Shown one piece after another: positions 8,068 through 15,306 of a stretch of DNA of 18,610 nt; position 1 is the stretch's first letter; the number at the start of each line of letters is the position of its first letter. The notes below the pieces were generated by a model. It had not been told where the DNA came from. It worked only from the letters and a program-made list of their open reading frames with translations, and did no database searches. The DNA comes from Pseudomonadota bacterium (lineage in GTDB: Bacteria > Pseudomonadota > Alphaproteobacteria > Rhizobiales > Xanthobacteraceae), in assembly GCA_021823875.1 (NCBI GenBank), contig JAKAMD010000023.1, positions 1 to 18,610 on the forward strand. The letters are read 5' to 3'. A program made the position numbers and the translations under genes.

Positions 8068-8101
8068 CAGGGAATTCGTTACGGGCAAACACGAAATTCC
8101 C
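8068..8101. repeat. Second hairpin with the GGGAATT word
   Basis: GGGAATTCGT (8070-8079) pairs with ACGAAATTCCC (8091-8101) with one bulged base; the loop is eleven bases. It repeats the ACAGGGAATT core seen in the 7955-7986 hairpin. A half-copy, CTCCCTAG, lies at about 8051-8058. Confidence 0.65.
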
Positions 8102-8268
8102 CGTCCGCATCAGAGATGTTTTTCTCTGGGCAGAGTGGAGCAACTCAGATAAGCAAACATTGCACTCTGACATAGGTGGGCCACTAAGGTAATTAATACA
8201 GACGAGGTTTTCGGTACACACAGGTAAGCAAAACATACTCCCAGCCGCGGCATGATGACCGTCATGTG

Positions 8269-8754
8269 TCAATCGCGCGCCGGACACTCTGGCGGAAACT
8301 CGACTGTCTCCTTGTGGCCGAAGCCCTTCGTATTATCGATCAGAACCATGCGAAACGGCTCAAGCCGATAAGGCGAGGCACGCGCGTAGCCTTCCTGCAG
8401 CTTCGGCGGGCCGCTCTTCAGGCGGCAGAGAAACGGATAGCGCACCTCCAACAACGCGAGATGTCGCTGCCGTTCGTCCGCATCTACAACCCGCCGCGCC
8501 GCGCCGAGCACCTGCACGCCGCGGATTTCAGCAAAATCCGTGTAGTCCGGCGCAATCGTCGCCGCCGCGCGCGCATCGGCGGCAAGGTCAAGCGAATGCC
8601 GCGTATCCGGCTCTGAGAGCCAGACCAGAGAAAGACCGTCGCAAGCGTAGAAAAGGTTCGCTGCGTGCGGACCGTCTGGACCATGGGTGGCGAGCGATAG
8701 CACATGATGGCCGGCCAGGAACGCGGCAATTCGATCGGCGAGATTGTTGTTCAT
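8269..8754 (-). CDS. YhbP-like pyridoxamine 5'-phosphate oxidase family protein
   Basis: A 161-residue protein of the FMN-binding split-barrel fold. The N-terminus (AAFLAGHHVLSLATHGPDGPHAANLFY) is the usual first strand pair. The middle contains TRHSLDLAADARAAATI and IRGVQVLGAARRV, and the end has LIDNTKGFGHK. This order (RH...; IRGVQ.G...; DNT.GFG.K) matches the E. coli YhbP / UPF0306 group, whose biochemical role is not established. It may bind FMN and act as a small oxidoreductase or a flavin or haem handling protein. No strong ribosome site precedes the ATG at 8754. It lies alone between repeat-rich DNA and an IS3 remnant, so there is no operon partner to hint at function. Confidence 0.82.
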   Translation of the reverse strand: MNNNLADRIAAFLAGHHVLSLATHGPDGPHAANLFYACDGLSLVWLSEPDTRHSLDLAADARAAATIAPDYTDFAEIRGVQVLGAARRVVDADERQRHLALLEVRYPFLCRLKSGPPKLQEGYARASPYRLEPFRMVLIDNTKGFGHKETVEFPPECPARD

Positions 8755-8852
8755 TGTCGCGCTGCCGGGGACCGGAAAAATGACGGCTGGCGGCAGAATA
8801 GCGCAATTTAATGGCGGTTGTCCCTGTCGGAAATTAGATCCGGATATATCGG

Positions 8853-9041
8853 TTGTGGTTTAGGAATTGCGAACTCTTCCACAGCCTGAAGGAGACTCAG
8901 ATGGTCATCGAGAGCTGGCGTGTTCACTACAACACTCGATGGCTGCATTCCGCGCTCGGGTACAGACCACCGGTCGTCGCTCGCCACTGCGCCCCCGCCA
9001 ACACCGCTCGACGCCATGTCAAATATCCATTAGCCTCTTAG
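8853..9041 (+). pseudogene. IS3-family transposase (OrfB), C-terminal fragment
   Basis: The 62-residue frame contains ELFHSLKETQMVIESW, RVHYNTRWLHSALGYRPP and a tail ending in PLAS. This is the well-known end of the IS3-family integrase domain, usually '..F.sL.ea...ie.w...YN..RpHs.LgyrpP'. Nothing of the catalytic DDE residues remains. The match fades just upstream of 8860, so the fragment is a truncated remnant and cannot be active. A second, shorter copy of the same tail lies inverted at 11171-11265. Confidence 0.88.
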
Positions 9042-9072
9042 CTCGCCTGGTATAAAAGATCGGTCGGGCCAG
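8853..9072 (+). mobile_element. IS3-family element remnant A (3' end, facing right)
   Basis: This comprises the transposase C-terminal fragment and the element's right end. The stretch 8978-9072 matches the reverse complement of 11171-11265 with seven mismatches in 95 bases. Identity stops abruptly after GGTCGGGCCAG, placing the element tip at about 9070-9072. A tip reading ...GGCCA-3' (TGGCC... on the other strand) fits the TG/CA ends of IS3 elements. The 5' part of the element is absent. Confidence 0.82.
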
Positions 9073-9144
9073 TCGATAATCCGGCCAGGCTTTAAGGTTT
9101 CGCGTGACGGGCTCGAAATGCAACTTTGGGGGAGGAGACGTACA

Positions 9145-10146
9145 ATGAAATATCACACTTCCGCTGTCGCGCGGATGATGCAGCGCCTTGCTTTATTGAT
9201 GCTACCGGCGGTCATGCTGGCGGGGACGCTGCCCGCGCCGGCCCAGGCGAAATGGCCTGATAAACCGGTCAAGATTATCCTGCCGTTCGGCGCCGGCGGC
9301 GTCGCCGACGTCACCTCGCGTATTCTGGCCGACAAGCTCAGCAAGAAATTCGGCGAACGCTTCGTGATCGAAAACATGCCAGGACCGGGTGGCATTAATG
9401 CCGCGCGCGCCGTGGTGACCTCCGTGCCCGACGGCTACACACTCGGCCTCGTCACCAATGGCACCGCCATCAGCGTCGCCGCCTTCAAGCATCTCCCGTT
9501 CGACCCGGTCAAACAGTTCGAAATGATCTCGGGCCTCGGCCAGTTCAATCTGCTGTTCGCGGTCGCCGCCAATTCGCCCTACAAGACGCTAGGCGACTTC
9601 ATGAAGGCGGCCAAGGCGCAGCCGGGCAAGTTGAACATCGGCACTGTCGTGGTCGGTAGCACGCAGAATCTCGGCGGCGAACTGTTCAAGTCGATGGCCG
9701 ACCTTAACGTGGTCATCGTACCGTTCCGCCGTTCGCCCGACATTGTCGTCGCATTGCTGCGCAACGACGTGCAGATGCTGATCGAGTTTCCGCCCGCGAT
9801 CAAAGGCCAGGTCAGCGCCGGCAAGTTGCGCGTCTTGGCCAGTTCCGGTCCCAAGCGCGAACCCGAGTCGCCGAACGTGCCGACCGTCGCGGAGGCGGGC
9901 GTCAAAGGCTATCTGGTGACGTCGTGGAACGGCGTATTCGCGCCGAAGGGTACGCCGAAAGAAGTCGTCTCCGCCATGAACAAGGCGATGAACGAGATTC
10001 TCGCCGAGCCGGAGGTGAAGGCACAATTCGCCAAGCTTGGCGTGGAAGCGCATGCGAGCACGCCGGATGAGATGATGCAGCGTCTCAAGGAAGACATCAA
10101 GAAGTGGACGGTGGTGATCGACAAGGCGGGCATTCCGCGCAAGTGA
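9145..10146 (+). CDS. Bug/TctC family periplasmic solute-binding protein, copy 2
   Basis: A 333-residue secreted binding protein. An in-frame ATG exists at 9118, but the one at 9145 follows GGGGGAGGAG at ideal spacing and gives a normal signal peptide (hydrophobic 14-30, cleavage after APAQA, residue 35). The mature part starts KWPDKPVKIILPFGAGG, typical of Bug proteins. VPDGYTLGLV and the C-terminal APKGTPKEVVSAMNKAM also fit. Unusually, the PYRG ligand loop reads VPFRRSPDIVVALL. This suggests a different ligand from the other two Bug proteins in the window. It starts about 70 bp after the tip of IS remnant A, and its downstream neighbour ubiX is convergent, so it is probably transcribed alone. 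No membrane partner is present. Confidence 0.92.
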   Translation: MKYHTSAVARMMQRLALLMLPAVMLAGTLPAPAQAKWPDKPVKIILPFGAGGVADVTSRILADKLSKKFGERFVIENMPGPGGINAARAVVTSVPDGYTLGLVTNGTAISVAAFKHLPFDPVKQFEMISGLGQFNLLFAVAANSPYKTLGDFMKAAKAQPGKLNIGTVVVGSTQNLGGELFKSMADLNVVIVPFRRSPDIVVALLRNDVQMLIEFPPAIKGQVSAGKLRVLASSGPKREPESPNVPTVAEAGVKGYLVTSWNGVFAPKGTPKEVVSAMNKAMNEILAEPEVKAQFAKLGVEAHASTPDEMMQRLKEDIKKWTVVIDKAGIPRK

Positions 10147-10485
10147 CCTCGTCTCCGGCGGGGCCGTCTGCGCGCCCACGGCGCAGGCGGCCTGACACAC
10201 GACCGCCATTGGCTGATCGCTGGAGGCTTAATCCCGGGCTTTGACGGGGCATCCTTACCGCCCGAATGAAAGAATGCGCCAGGGGTCATATTCTGTATGG
10301 CCCCCCGCACGACGGGGCTGATCCGCCGACCGACACAGCATAGCCAGGAAAGCTAGGGGTGCGGACACATTTGGCTTTGAACAAAAACGTGCCGCTCGGT
10401 CTAGCCATTCCCGGTTTGGGAATATTGTGGCGATAGCCGTGCTCAGCGACGCCACATGTTCATCGATAGTCTTCGGTCGCGGTGA
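10147..10485. other. Convergent intergenic region
   Basis: This 339-bp gap lies between the ends of the plus-strand Bug gene and the minus-strand ubiX. Besides the hairpin at 10162-10192, it holds a nine-pair hairpin with one wobble (10282-10290 with 10296-10304) and a perfect six-pair hairpin (10407-10412 with 10418-10423). The latter two could end ubiX transcription. The short minus-strand frame at 10255-10455 has no ribosome site and no recognisable domain, so I do not call it a gene. Confidence 0.55.
10162..10192 (+). terminator. Hairpin after the second Bug gene
   Basis: GGCCGTCTGCGC (10162-10173) pairs with GCGCAGGCGGCC (10181-10192) over 12 positions with one T/G wobble and a seven-base loop. 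It begins 15 bases after the stop of the Bug gene. There is no T run, so it may protect the mRNA end or act as a weak terminator. Confidence 0.55.
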
Positions 10486-11085
10486 TCAATCCTTGCAAGC
10501 GAGTTCCTTGCGGAGCAAGTTTTCCATGTGGCCGTCCCAGCGTTTGGCAAAGGCTGCGGCGATTCCGAATTGATCGAGCACGCGCGCCACGATGTGATCG
10601 ACAATGTCCTCGACTGATTGCGGACGGTTGTAAAAGGCAGGCACCGGCGGCAGCATGGTTACGCCCATGCGGGCCAATTTGAGCATGTTCGCGAGATGCA
10701 CTTCCGACAGCGGCGTCTCGCGCGGTACCAACACCAGCCGTCGCCGCTCCTTGAGCACAACGTCGGCGGCGCGATGGATCAGGTGCTCGCCGTAGCCGTG
10801 AGCGATGCCGCCAAGCGTACGCATCGAGCAGGGAATAACGACCATGCCCTCGGTGAGGAAGGAGCCGGAGGACACCGCCGCGCCCAGGTCATTGATATTG
10901 TAATGGACGCTCGCCAGCGCAGAGACCTGGTCCATCGTATAGCGGGTCTCGTGCTTGATGGTGCGCTCGGCCCATTTGGAAACGATCAGGTGCGATTCGA
11001 CGTCGCTTTGCTTGAGCGCTTCCAGCAGCCGGATGCCGAAAATGGCGCCCGTTGCTCCGGACAAGCCGACAATCAGACGCCGCAT
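10486..11085 (-). CDS. ubiX: UbiX-family flavin prenyltransferase
   Basis: A 199-residue flavoprotein. UbiX enzymes join dimethylallyl (mono)phosphate to FMN and make prenylated FMN, the cofactor of UbiD decarboxylases. The sequence shows the N-terminal GLSGATGA (7-14), IPCSMRTLGGIAHG (84-97), and the signature VPRETPLSEVHLANML (120-135), followed by LPPVPAFYNRP. Length and motif order match typical UbiX/Pad1 proteins. A clear Shine-Dalgarno (AGAGGAGAG) precedes the ATG at 11085. The cognate ubiD-type gene lies upstream on the same strand (13179-11527), separated by 441 bp that include an IS3 end. A close ubiD-ubiX arrangement is common, so this gap looks secondary. In catabolic clusters this pair serves aromatic acid (de)carboxylation; it need not be the ubiquinone pathway enzyme. 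Confidence 0.95.
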   Translation of the reverse strand: MRRLIVGLSGATGAIFGIRLLEALKQSDVESHLIVSKWAERTIKHETRYTMDQVSALASVHYNINDLGAAVSSGSFLTEGMVVIPCSMRTLGGIAHGYGEHLIHRAADVVLKERRRLVLVPRETPLSEVHLANMLKLARMGVTMLPPVPAFYNRPQSVEDIVDHIVARVLDQFGIAAAFAKRWDGHMENLLRKELACKD

Positions 11086-11170
11086 TAGTACTCTCCTCTA
11101 GAACCCGCTTGGAAAACAGATCGCCATTCCGGTGCGGAGCGGCGTCCTAGCTCAGATGTCCGACCCCGAC

Positions 11171-11265
11171 CTGGCCCGACCGATCTTTTGTATCAGGCGA
11201 GATGAGAGGCTAACGGATATTTGACATTGCGTCGAGCGGTGTTGGCGGGGGCGCAGTGGTGAGCG
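11171..11265 (-). mobile_element. IS3-family element remnant B (3' end, facing left)
   Basis: The reverse complement of this stretch matches 8978-9072 at 88 of 95 positions. In the same frame it codes for the tail HHCAPANTARRNVKYPLAS, then HLA and a stop (11193-11195), the same C-terminus as the fragment at 8853-9041 apart from two substitutions. Identity with copy A ends beyond 11171 on the left and beyond about 11265 on the right. Both ends therefore point into the 9073-11170 segment. Confidence 0.85.
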
Positions 11266-11315
11266 GCGCGCAGACTCTTTTCGAATCAGGGCTCGTCACT
11301 GTGCCGGCTGATAGC

Positions 11316-11474
11316 TTAGCCAACCGCGATAGCCAACGCGGTCATCGCGGCAACCGCAATGTAGGCCAGATATCCCTTCCGACTTCCCCCAACTGACGCT
11401 GCGAATCTGAGCGAGAACGACACTGGGAAAAGAAAGAAGAGAATAATGCAAAGGACCGGGCCGAAATTGTCCAC
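11316..11474 (-). CDS. Possible small two-helix membrane protein
   Basis: The minus strand has a 52-residue frame starting at GTG 11474 and ending TAA at 11316-11318. An AGAAGGG lies four bases before the GTG. The product has two clear hydrophobic segments: GPVLCIILFFLFPVSFSL (residues 5-22) and GYLAYIAVAAMTALAIAVG (34-52), joined by a small basic loop (GGSRK). This is the pattern of a helical hairpin in the membrane. It lies between the end of ubiD (11527) and the IS scar, on the same strand. I do not recognise a family. It could also be the truncated end of a longer membrane protein, since a stop lies only three codons upstream of the GTG, or a chance frame. Confidence 0.35.
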   Translation of the reverse strand: MDNFGPVLCIILFFLFPVSFSLRFAASVGGSRKGYLAYIAVAAMTALAIAVG

Positions 11475-11526
11475 GAGCCCTTCTTAGGGCTGTCGGCAGC
11501 TCTCGGCGTTCATCCGATAGACCAGA

Positions 11527-13179
11527 TCAGCTCCGGTCATTGCTGCCCTTATCGTCCTCATCCGGACGATATTTGGTTTCCGGCTTGAGCCCTTTGCGAC
11601 GTGCCTTTTCACTGATCTGGCCGTTCTCGAGATAACGCCCATGCGCGGCGCGTTCCGCGGCCTCATCCCATTGCGACAGCCAATCGCCAAGCGAATAACC
11701 GAACCAGGGAGCCTGCGGCCGCAACGGCCCGAAACCGAGCTCTTGCCAAATGGCTTTGGCGCGTTCCATGTATTCCTGCTTGGGCAACGCCAGCGGTGGC
11801 ATGTCGCTCTTCATGGTGGCATCCATCAAGAGCGTGGAATCCTCTTCCTGATTGTGCTCGCGCTTGGGCCCGTGGCCCTGGCCGCGATGCGGCACAAGCT
11901 GCACGTCCTCCACCGGGTTCATGCGATACGCCATCGCCCACAACAGCGCGTCGGCGTTGTCGACGGTAATGTCTTCATTGACGGCAATGCAGATCTTTCC
12001 GCAGTCGCCCTTGAAGAAGGCGGCGCCATTGAGGCCGCGCCACACTTCCGTGCGCGACGTGCCCTTTTCGAAGGTAATGACCGTGACACGCAACAGGCCG
12101 GTGAGCGGTTCGTGCAGCGACACCTTCTTGACACCACGTATGCCGAGGGTGTGGCGCAGGTGATGCGTGAACAGCGGCTCATAGGCAACGCGCTTGATCA
12201 CGCTCGATTCTGACGGCGCCACTTGGCTGATATAGGACGGGATCACGGGATTCTTGCGACGAGTGATCGCCGTCACCCGCATCGGCATGTTGAATTCTTC
12301 CAGAGCGATGTGGCCGTGGGATTCGCCGAACGGCGCTTCCGGCTCAAGCCATTCGGTGTCGATAAGACCTTCGATGACGATTTCCGATTCCGCGGGCACC
12401 AGCAGATCAACCGTACGCGCGCGCACGATGTTGATCGGACCGCCCGCGAGCCCTCCCGCGACGGTGAGTTCGTCGACGCCGATCGGCAGCTTCTGCGGCC
12501 CCATGAAAGCGACATAGGGCGGGCAACCGAGCACGATGGCGCAGGGCATGGGCTCGCCGCGTTTCTGGTATTTAAGATAATGCTGATAGCCGCCGGCGCC
12601 GCCGACTCGTGTCGCCATGCGCACCACCAGCCGGTCGGGCGCCTTTAGTGCGGCACGGTATGTGCCCATGTTCTGCACACCGGTTTCCGGGTCGCGTGTG
12701 ATGACATTGGTCGCGGTAAGTGTTGGCGCTGAATCAAAGCCGGGCGTCGAGACCGGAATTGGCAGCGCATCGAGTCCATTGCCCTCCCCTTTGATCGCCT
12801 CGCCTTCGACCACCACTTCCTGACACACCGCCTCGTCGACGAGTCGCGGTTCTATAGGATTAGCGATCGCGTAATCCCACTTGGCCTGGATCTCATCTAC
12901 CGGTGCGCGCATGCCAACGCTGTATATAGCGGGATTGGCCGCAATGGCGCCGACGACCACCGGGATATCGTAAGCGCGGCCTAAGCCGTCAGTGACATTG
13001 GTGAACAGAAACGCCTTGCGGTCGGCCTCGTCGAGGCCACCGACGAACTGCCAGCGCACCAGCGGATGCAACTCTGAATCTTTGTCAATCCTGCGATCGA
13101 CCCGCCGCAACATCCCGCGCTCCTCAAGCGCGGCGATGTGTTCGTGCAAATCTGGATAATTACGCGGTGCCGCGGTCAT
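11527..13179 (-). CDS. ubiD: UbiD-family prenylated-FMN-dependent (de)carboxylase
   Basis: A 550-residue protein of the UbiD family, which add or remove CO2 on aromatic or alpha,beta-unsaturated acids using prenylated FMN and a divalent metal. Visible landmarks are VQNMGTYRAAL, with Asn170 and Arg175 at the metal and catalytic positions; GGYQHY with His200; VDELTVAGGLAGGPI with Glu237; and EAPFGESHGH with the catalytic glutamates Glu281 and Glu286, spaced as in Fdc1. The active-site set therefore looks complete. Residue correspondences to Fdc1 are by eye. The C-terminus continues in a charged, proline-rich tail (about 480-550), making it longer than many UbiD proteins. AAGGAG precedes the ATG. 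The partner gene ubiX lies downstream on the same strand beyond an IS scar. Substrate class (phenolic, phthalate-like or heteroaromatic acid) cannot be resolved. Confidence 0.94.
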   Translation of the reverse strand: MTAAPRNYPDLHEHIAALEERGMLRRVDRRIDKDSELHPLVRWQFVGGLDEADRKAFLFTNVTDGLGRAYDIPVVVGAIAANPAIYSVGMRAPVDEIQAKWDYAIANPIEPRLVDEAVCQEVVVEGEAIKGEGNGLDALPIPVSTPGFDSAPTLTATNVITRDPETGVQNMGTYRAALKAPDRLVVRMATRVGGAGGYQHYLKYQKRGEPMPCAIVLGCPPYVAFMGPQKLPIGVDELTVAGGLAGGPINIVRARTVDLLVPAESEIVIEGLIDTEWLEPEAPFGESHGHIALEEFNMPMRVTAITRRKNPVIPSYISQVAPSESSVIKRVAYEPLFTHHLRHTLGIRGVKKVSLHEPLTGLLRVTVITFEKGTSRTEVWRGLNGAAFFKGDCGKICIAVNEDITVDNADALLWAMAYRMNPVEDVQLVPHRGQGHGPKREHNQEEDSTLLMDATMKSDMPPLALPKQEYMERAKAIWQELGFGPLRPQAPWFGYSLGDWLSQWDEAAERAAHGRYLENGQISEKARRKGLKPETKYRPDEDDKGSNDRS

Positions 13180-13593
13180 GTTCGACTCCTTAAACTCGAT
13201 AATGCCCGCCTTCTTTGCCCCGAATCGACCCTTTTGTCACGCTTCCAGCAAACTGCGGCTATCAGAAACGACATGGGAAACTGGGCGGGGCTGTCGTCAC
13301 CTCATCCCGACCGGCCGTTTGATGCAATGGACCGCCGACTGGCTATCACGAGTGTACCTGGCGTGTTCAATCCATCATTGAAAAGACGGTCAGTCATGAC
13401 AATCAGGAGTGCGACGTTGACCGCTGAGACGAGGTATCCGCGCGTCCGATTGAATGGGACAAACGCCAAGCCGGTAACGACGAGAGGCAAGTCGTTGCGC
13501 GCCGCTAGCTAAAGCAAATTCGAATCGCCCCTCCAATTCTGCTTCGTTTATATCACGCTACGCCTTCGGCAGGCTCCAACGCGATACTTTGGT
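13180..13593. other. Intergenic region between SDR and ubiD genes
   Basis: This 414-bp gap lies between two minus-strand genes and should hold the ubiD promoter; the ubiD Shine-Dalgarno AAGGAG is at its left end. A minus-strand frame at 13302-13490 (TTG start) has one hydrophobic stretch (GYLVSAVNVALLIVM) but no ribosome site and a random-looking tail, so I do not call it a gene. No terminator was recognised after the SDR stop. Confidence 0.5.
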
Positions 13594-14364
13594 TCAGGCT
13601 GACGTCAGACCGCCATCAACTACAATGGTTTGTCCGGTGATCGCACCGGCAGCGGGACCGGCGAGGAACGCGATGGCACCGGCGATTTCCTCAACCGTGG
13701 CCAGGCGATGGATCGGAATGCGCTTAAGCATCGCTTCCATATAGGCCTTGTTGGAACCGGTGCCCGCCCGCGACGGCGACGGCGTATCGAGCCGGCCCGG
13801 CGCCACCGCATTGACCGTGATGCCATGCTCCGCCCACTCGATGGCCAGCATACGCGTCATCTGCGCGAGCGCCGCCTTGCTGATGCCGTAGGCGGAGCGT
13901 TCGCTCTGCCCGATCAGTGCCGCAGTTGAGGTCACGGTGATGATGCGGCCGGGGGCCTGCCGCGCGAGCAGATGTCGGCCGACTTGCTGGGTGAGGAAGA
14001 ACGTGCCGGTGACATTGATCGCGATCAGCTCGTTCCATTCGTCCGGCATGACATCGACTGCCTTGCGCCGCAGATTGGCGCCAGCGTTATTGACCAGCAC
14101 GTCGATGCGACCGAAGCGCTCGAACGTCTTGGCCGCTACGCTCTCGATGCTCGCCTGCGAACGCAGGTCGAGGTCGAGCGCCAGCGCCTGACACCCGAGC
14201 TTGGCCAATTCGGCCAGCGTGGCAGCAAGGTTTTGCGCGTGGGTCGCCGTCAACGCCAGATCGAAGCCGTCGCGCGCGAGCGCCAGGGCAGTGGCGGCGC
14301 CGACGCCATAGGAGGCGCCGGTAACGAGCGCGACTTTGCGGCCTACCTGCTGCTCCTGTGCCAT
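13594..14364 (-). CDS. Short-chain dehydrogenase/reductase (SDR)
   Basis: A 256-residue classical SDR, an NAD(P)-dependent alcohol/ketone oxidoreductase of the cytoplasm. The cofactor motif TGASYGVG is at 15-22, NNAG at 92-95, catalytic Ser146 in TVTSTAAL, and Tyr159/Lys163 in YGISK. VNAVAPG and the C-terminal ITGQTIVVDGGLTS complete the FabG-like pattern. It is the last gene of the minus-strand operon, 11 bases after the first aldolase-like gene, with AAGGGAGC before its ATG. With two DapA/NAL-type proteins and a Bug protein upstream, it probably oxidises or reduces a hydroxy or keto acid in the same pathway. The operon is consistent with use of a sugar acid or similar keto acid; SDR substrate cannot be predicted from sequence alone. 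Confidence 0.93.
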   Translation of the reverse strand: MAQEQQVGRKVALVTGASYGVGAATALALARDGFDLALTATHAQNLAATLAELAKLGCQALALDLDLRSQASIESVAAKTFERFGRIDVLVNNAGANLRRKAVDVMPDEWNELIAINVTGTFFLTQQVGRHLLARQAPGRIITVTSTAALIGQSERSAYGISKAALAQMTRMLAIEWAEHGITVNAVAPGRLDTPSPSRAGTGSNKAYMEAMLKRIPIHRLATVEEIAGAIAFLAGPAAGAITGQTIVVDGGLTSA

Positions 14365-14375
14365 GCTCCCTTACC

Positions 14376-15290
14376 TTACACCCAGCCGCGCGGCTCGGCT
14401 TTGACGCTGGCGACCGCCGGCAAGGCTGCCGTCAGCGCCTGCGTCTGCGCCGTGTCGAGCGCCGGCAGCGGCGGGCGCGGCGCGCCGCAGTCGCGGCCCA
14501 TCAGCCGTGCTGCCGCCTTGAGACCGGGCACGCCGGCGTCACGGAACAGGCGGAACAATATCGCCGCATCTTCCTGCTGTCGCCGCGCATCCTTGTATTT
14601 CTCGGCCTGGCACAGATCGTAGAGTTCCCGCACCAGCCGCGGCGACACCGCGGCGAGCGGCGACAACAGCCCGGTGGCGCCGACAGCGCCGGCTGAAATC
14701 ATATATTCGCTGCCGGAAATAAACTGGAATTCCGGCCACACGCCGCGCGCGACTGTCACCACCTCGATCATGTATTGCCAGTCGAGGCTGGCGTCGATCA
14801 GACCGGCAAAGTCTGGCAATTTGCCGAGCAGCTCGACCACGGATCTGCTGGCGAACTCCACCTCGTTCATTTCCGCTGGGTCATTATAGACGAAGAACGG
14901 CAATCCGCCGGCCTTGCCGATGGTCGCGAAGTGCTCGACCAGCATTTGCTGCGGCGGCGTCCAGTAGTACGGCACAGCGCAGATCAATGCGGCGGCGCCC
15001 GCCTGCTTCGCATGCGCGGCGAGCGAAGCGGCGATGGCCGTGCCTGCCTCGCTGACATTGACGACGACCGGCGCGCGGCCGGCTACGTGCTTGACGGCAA
15101 AGTTCGTGAGCTCCTTGCGCTCTTCGACCATCAGGCTGACCGACTCGCCGGCATGCATGGGCAGCGCCAGCGCTTCGGCGCCATGGCGCAGATGGAAATC
15201 GATCAGCTTGCCATAGGAGACGTGATCGACGCGCCCGTTGGCGAACGGGGTGAGCGGCGCATGCACCAGACCGAATTTGAATGCAGTCAC
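14376..15290 (-). CDS. DapA/NAL-superfamily protein lacking the Schiff-base lysine
   Basis: A 304-residue TIM-barrel protein of the dihydrodipicolinate synthase / N-acetylneuraminate lyase superfamily. I chose the GTG at 15290: GAAAGGA sits seven bases upstream, the product has exactly the length of its upstream paralogue, and MTAFKFGLVHAPLTPF aligns with MTLVLKGVMQSPVTPL. The ATG at 15317 would overlap the neighbour and add nine poorly conserved residues. Tyr135 (VYNDP) is kept, but the Schiff-base lysine is replaced: DFAGLIDAS stands where the paralogue has NFIGMKEAS, so Lys becomes Ile165. The GTTGE segment reads MHAGE. It may have lost aldolase chemistry and become a partner subunit, or work by another mechanism. 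It lies 16 bases after the paralogue and 11 before the SDR. Confidence 0.87.
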   Translation of the reverse strand: MTAFKFGLVHAPLTPFANGRVDHVSYGKLIDFHLRHGAEALALPMHAGESVSLMVEERKELTNFAVKHVAGRAPVVVNVSEAGTAIAASLAAHAKQAGAAALICAVPYYWTPPQQMLVEHFATIGKAGGLPFFVYNDPAEMNEVEFASRSVVELLGKLPDFAGLIDASLDWQYMIEVVTVARGVWPEFQFISGSEYMISAGAVGATGLLSPLAAVSPRLVRELYDLCQAEKYKDARRQQEDAAILFRLFRDAGVPGLKAAARLMGRDCGAPRPPLPALDTAQTQALTAALPAVASVKAEPRGWV

Positions 15291-15306
15291 GTTGTTGTCC
15301 TTTCGG

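Larger units (their letters stand above)
7833..8268. other. Gene-free, repeat-rich intergenic region
   Basis: This 436-bp stretch lies between two minus-strand genes. The plus-strand frame across 7859-8152 looks like random translation of repeats, with recurrent Arg-Glu-Phe arising from AGGGAATT words, and not like a protein. It holds two hairpins built on that word, listed separately. The part at about 8140-8245 is AT-richer and contains two similar words, TAAGCAAACAT and TAAGCAAAACAT. The promoter of the hydrolase at 7832 should lie at the left end. Confidence 0.55.
8755..9144. other. Intergenic region with IS3 remnant
   Basis: This is the gap between the YhbP-like gene and the second Bug gene. 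Up to about 8850 I see nothing recognisable. From about 8853 to 9072 it is the 3' end of an IS3-family element, listed separately. The rest (9073-9144) is the short leader of the Bug gene, ending in a strong Shine-Dalgarno (GGGGGAGGAG, from 9128). Confidence 0.6.
11086..11526. other. Gap between ubiD and ubiX with IS3 scar
   Basis: This stretch separates two same-strand genes that normally work together. It holds IS remnant B (11171-11265, perhaps to 11275) and a possible small membrane-protein gene at 11316-11474. Nothing else was recognised. Confidence 0.6.

Noticed and set aside
10255..10455. 66-residue minus-strand frame between the second Bug gene and ubiX
   Set aside because: No Shine-Dalgarno and no domain; the frame crosses two hairpins and is more likely non-coding repeat DNA.
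13302..13490. 62-residue minus-strand frame with one hydrophobic stretch
   Set aside because: It has a TTG start without a ribosome site and a low-complexity Ser/Arg tail. It is kept only as a remark beside the 11316-11474 ORF.
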